From NCBI GenBank assembly GCA_015490395.1, contig WFXX01000081.1:1-7364 (forward strand): 7,364 nt of DNA. Reading direction: 5' to 3'. Under the pieces are notes generated by a model, which was given only the letters and a program-made list of their open reading frames with translations, ran no database searches and was not told the origin of the DNA. Positions within the stretch are counted from its first letter, which is position 1. Every line of letters starts with the position of its first letter. The stretch is from Gammaproteobacteria bacterium (GTDB lineage Bacteria; Pseudomonadota; Gammaproteobacteria; DRLM01). The translations under genes were made by a program, and so were the position numbers. Below, in pieces: positions 6,280 to 7,364 of this stretch.

Positions 6280-6444
6280 GCGCTGGGCCCCGGGGGGCCG
6301 CGATCGGTTCGGGGGCGGCCGCGCCTCAGGGGTTATCCTCGCCGGTCATCCGGCAGGCAAGCCCGGGCAGGTGGGCCGGCGGCGGGGCTTGAGGACCTCC
6401 GTCTCCTTGGAAAGGGAGGCGGGCCGGGGCCGGCTGCCGCGGCT
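6280..6444. other. Spacer between convergent genes
   Basis: The spacer is 165 bp and very GC-rich. A strong GC hairpin, GGCCCC-GG-GGGGCC at 6286-6299, follows the stop at 6279 by 6 nt. It has no T-tract on either strand, so it is not a canonical intrinsic terminator, though it may slow transcription. No gene is seen. Confidence 0.35.
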
Positions 6445-7236
6445 CTAGTAGGCGCTGGCGCCGTGGCCGGCGTTCTGGGCCGGGTCGCGGAAGGGGCAGT
6501 AGTCCTGGCCCTGGTCGAAGCCGCCGTCGAAGTAGCTGTAGCTGCCGCCGAAGGCGGAGGTGAAACGCCCCCCGGTGACGATGCTGGCCTGAGCGTCCCG
6601 GGCGTGATCGAAGTCGCCCGCGCCGGCAAGCTCCGGGACGCCGAGGGTGACGGTGTGGGTGAGCACGCCCGGGGTGTTGCCATCGGCGTAGGTGCTGTTG
6701 CTCATGTGCTGTTGCTCATGTCGAGCCTCCAGGCGGCCGTGATCTCGGCATCAGCCACATCCTGGGTGATGACCGGCTTGCGGTCGAGCTGGTCCTTCCG
6801 GAAGCTTTGGCTGATGCCGCCGCCGCTGAGCGTCTGGAGCAGGACGGTCTTTCGGGCGTTGCCGGTGCCGCTGCCGGAGCCCGCCTGGAAGGCGTCGTTG
6901 CGGTTGGAGCTGCCGCCTCCGCTCATCGTGCCCTGTCCCCCTTGCCAGCTGGCTACGCCCTGCTCGATGTAGACCTCCTGGCGGAAGCCGTTGGGGTCGT
7001 CCAGGACGATGACGTGGTAGTAGCTCACCCCGTCGACGGTGACGATCTCCTGCAGGAAGGGCGTGGGGTCGGTGTTGCCGATGTGACCCTGGCACAACCC
7101 CCCGCCCAGGCAGCTGACCTTCAGCACGCCGATGGGGCCGCCGCCCCCTGAAGTTGAGCACGAAGGCCGCCCGCCCGGGGAAGGCGACCAGGACGAGGGC
7201 GGCGGCCGCGACGAGGAGAAGCGGCCGGTGTCCCAT
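6445..7236 (-). pseudogene. Secreted protein of unknown function, reading frame broken twice
   Basis: I do not recognise the family. The ATG at 7236 follows a GGGGAG Shine-Dalgarno with 9-nt spacing and encodes a clear signal peptide: MGHRP, an LLLVAAAALVLVAF core, then PGRA-A. After NFRG the frame shifts at a C5 run on the + strand (7144-7148); removing one base continues into GGGPIGVLKVSC and about 140 further residues (6702-7127). That segment ends in MSNST-stop at a perfect 14-bp tandem duplication. Deleting one copy joins it to the final segment (YADGNT to GHGASAY, stop at 6445). Repaired, the protein is 258 residues, with Cys pairs near the mature N-terminus (SCLGGGLC), a Gly/Ser-rich middle (SGGGSSN, GSGSGTG) and an aromatic C-terminus. 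The G insertion may be a sequencing error. As written, the gene cannot make the full product, although an ATGA overlap could let the last 86 codons be retranslated. Confidence 0.7.
6692..6719 (-). repeat. Perfect 14-bp tandem duplication inside the secreted-protein gene
   Basis: The unit GTGCTGTTGCTCAT (+ strand) occurs at 6692-6705 and 6706-6719 without mismatch, followed by two bases of a third copy. On the coding strand each copy starts with ATG and reads ATGAGCAACAGCAC. Because 14 is not a multiple of three, the extra copy shifts the frame and creates a TGA that overlaps the second ATG as ATGA. Confidence 0.93.
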
Positions 7237-7364
7237 GGCCGGGGTCTCCCCTGTGTCTCATCCTCTGGAGGATTCGGCCTGGATGAGCGGTTCTGAAGCC
7301 TGCCGCCAGGGCCCCGCGCGCCATGTGTCCCCCGTCAGGCGGGGCCTCTCAGGGGGGCCGGGAC
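7237..7364. other. Upstream region of the broken secreted-protein gene
   Basis: No gene and no clear sigma-70 or sigma-54 promoter is seen. A 14-bp inverted repeat, ATCCTC-TG-GAGGAT (7260-7273), lies 23 bp upstream of the ATG and could be an operator or leader hairpin. A second inverted pair, GGCCCCGC (7310-7317) and GCGGGGCC (7339-7346), has a 21-nt loop and no T-tract. Confidence 0.3.

Noticed and set aside
6286..6299. GGCCCC-GG-GGGGCC hairpin as an intrinsic terminator
   Set aside because: No T-tract follows on either strand, and the 2-nt loop makes the full hairpin unlikely as drawn.
6445..7127. The two right-hand - strand open frames as two separate small genes
   Set aside because: Their junction is exactly a 14-bp tandem duplication, the second has no Shine-Dalgarno or signal peptide, and the upstream frame supplies a signal peptide with only a one-base shift. 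One broken gene is simpler.

Overview
The window is very GC-rich and gene-dense. It reads as part of a proteobacterial chromosome, plausibly a sulfur-oxidising or sulfide-exposed gammaproteobacterium. That placement is inference from the gene content: a persulfide-dioxygenase-like enzyme beside an ArsR-rhodanese regulator, a protein with a PEP-CTERM-like tail, and a large secreted VCBS-repeat protein. No rRNA, tRNA, CRISPR array or insertion sequence was seen.

Left region (1-2061, + strand): the 3' part of a large extracellular protein. It starts before the window, carries tandem ~85-residue beta-rich repeats, then a linker domain, and ends in seven calcium-loop FG-GAP/VCBS repeats that probably form a seven-bladed propeller. 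It converges on, and overlaps by 26 bp, the last gene of the next operon.

Middle region (2036-4838, - strand): a compact three-gene operon read right to left. It holds an ArsR-type repressor fused to a rhodanese domain, an ETHE1-like metallo-beta-lactamase-fold persulfide dioxygenase (ATGA overlap with the regulator), and an MFS transporter (10 bp gap). A perfect 7-6-7 inverted repeat in the only strongly AT-rich patch of the window lies just upstream and is the likely operator. Together this looks like a self-regulated reactive-sulfur sensing and detoxification module. Its domain arrangement differs from the BigR/Blh and CstR/CstB systems, because here the rhodanese is joined to the regulator rather than to the dioxygenase.

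Right region (4811-7364): about 660 bp without a convincing gene contains a good sigma-54 (-24/-12) core, GGCAC-N5-TTGC. It lies 177 nt upstream of a secreted repeat protein (5470-6279, +) whose C-terminus looks like a degenerate PEP-CTERM/exosortase sorting signal. Facing it on the - strand is a secreted protein of unknown function (6445-7236). Its frame is broken twice, once by an apparent extra G in a G5 run and once by a perfect 14-bp tandem duplication. Removing both restores one continuous 258-residue protein.
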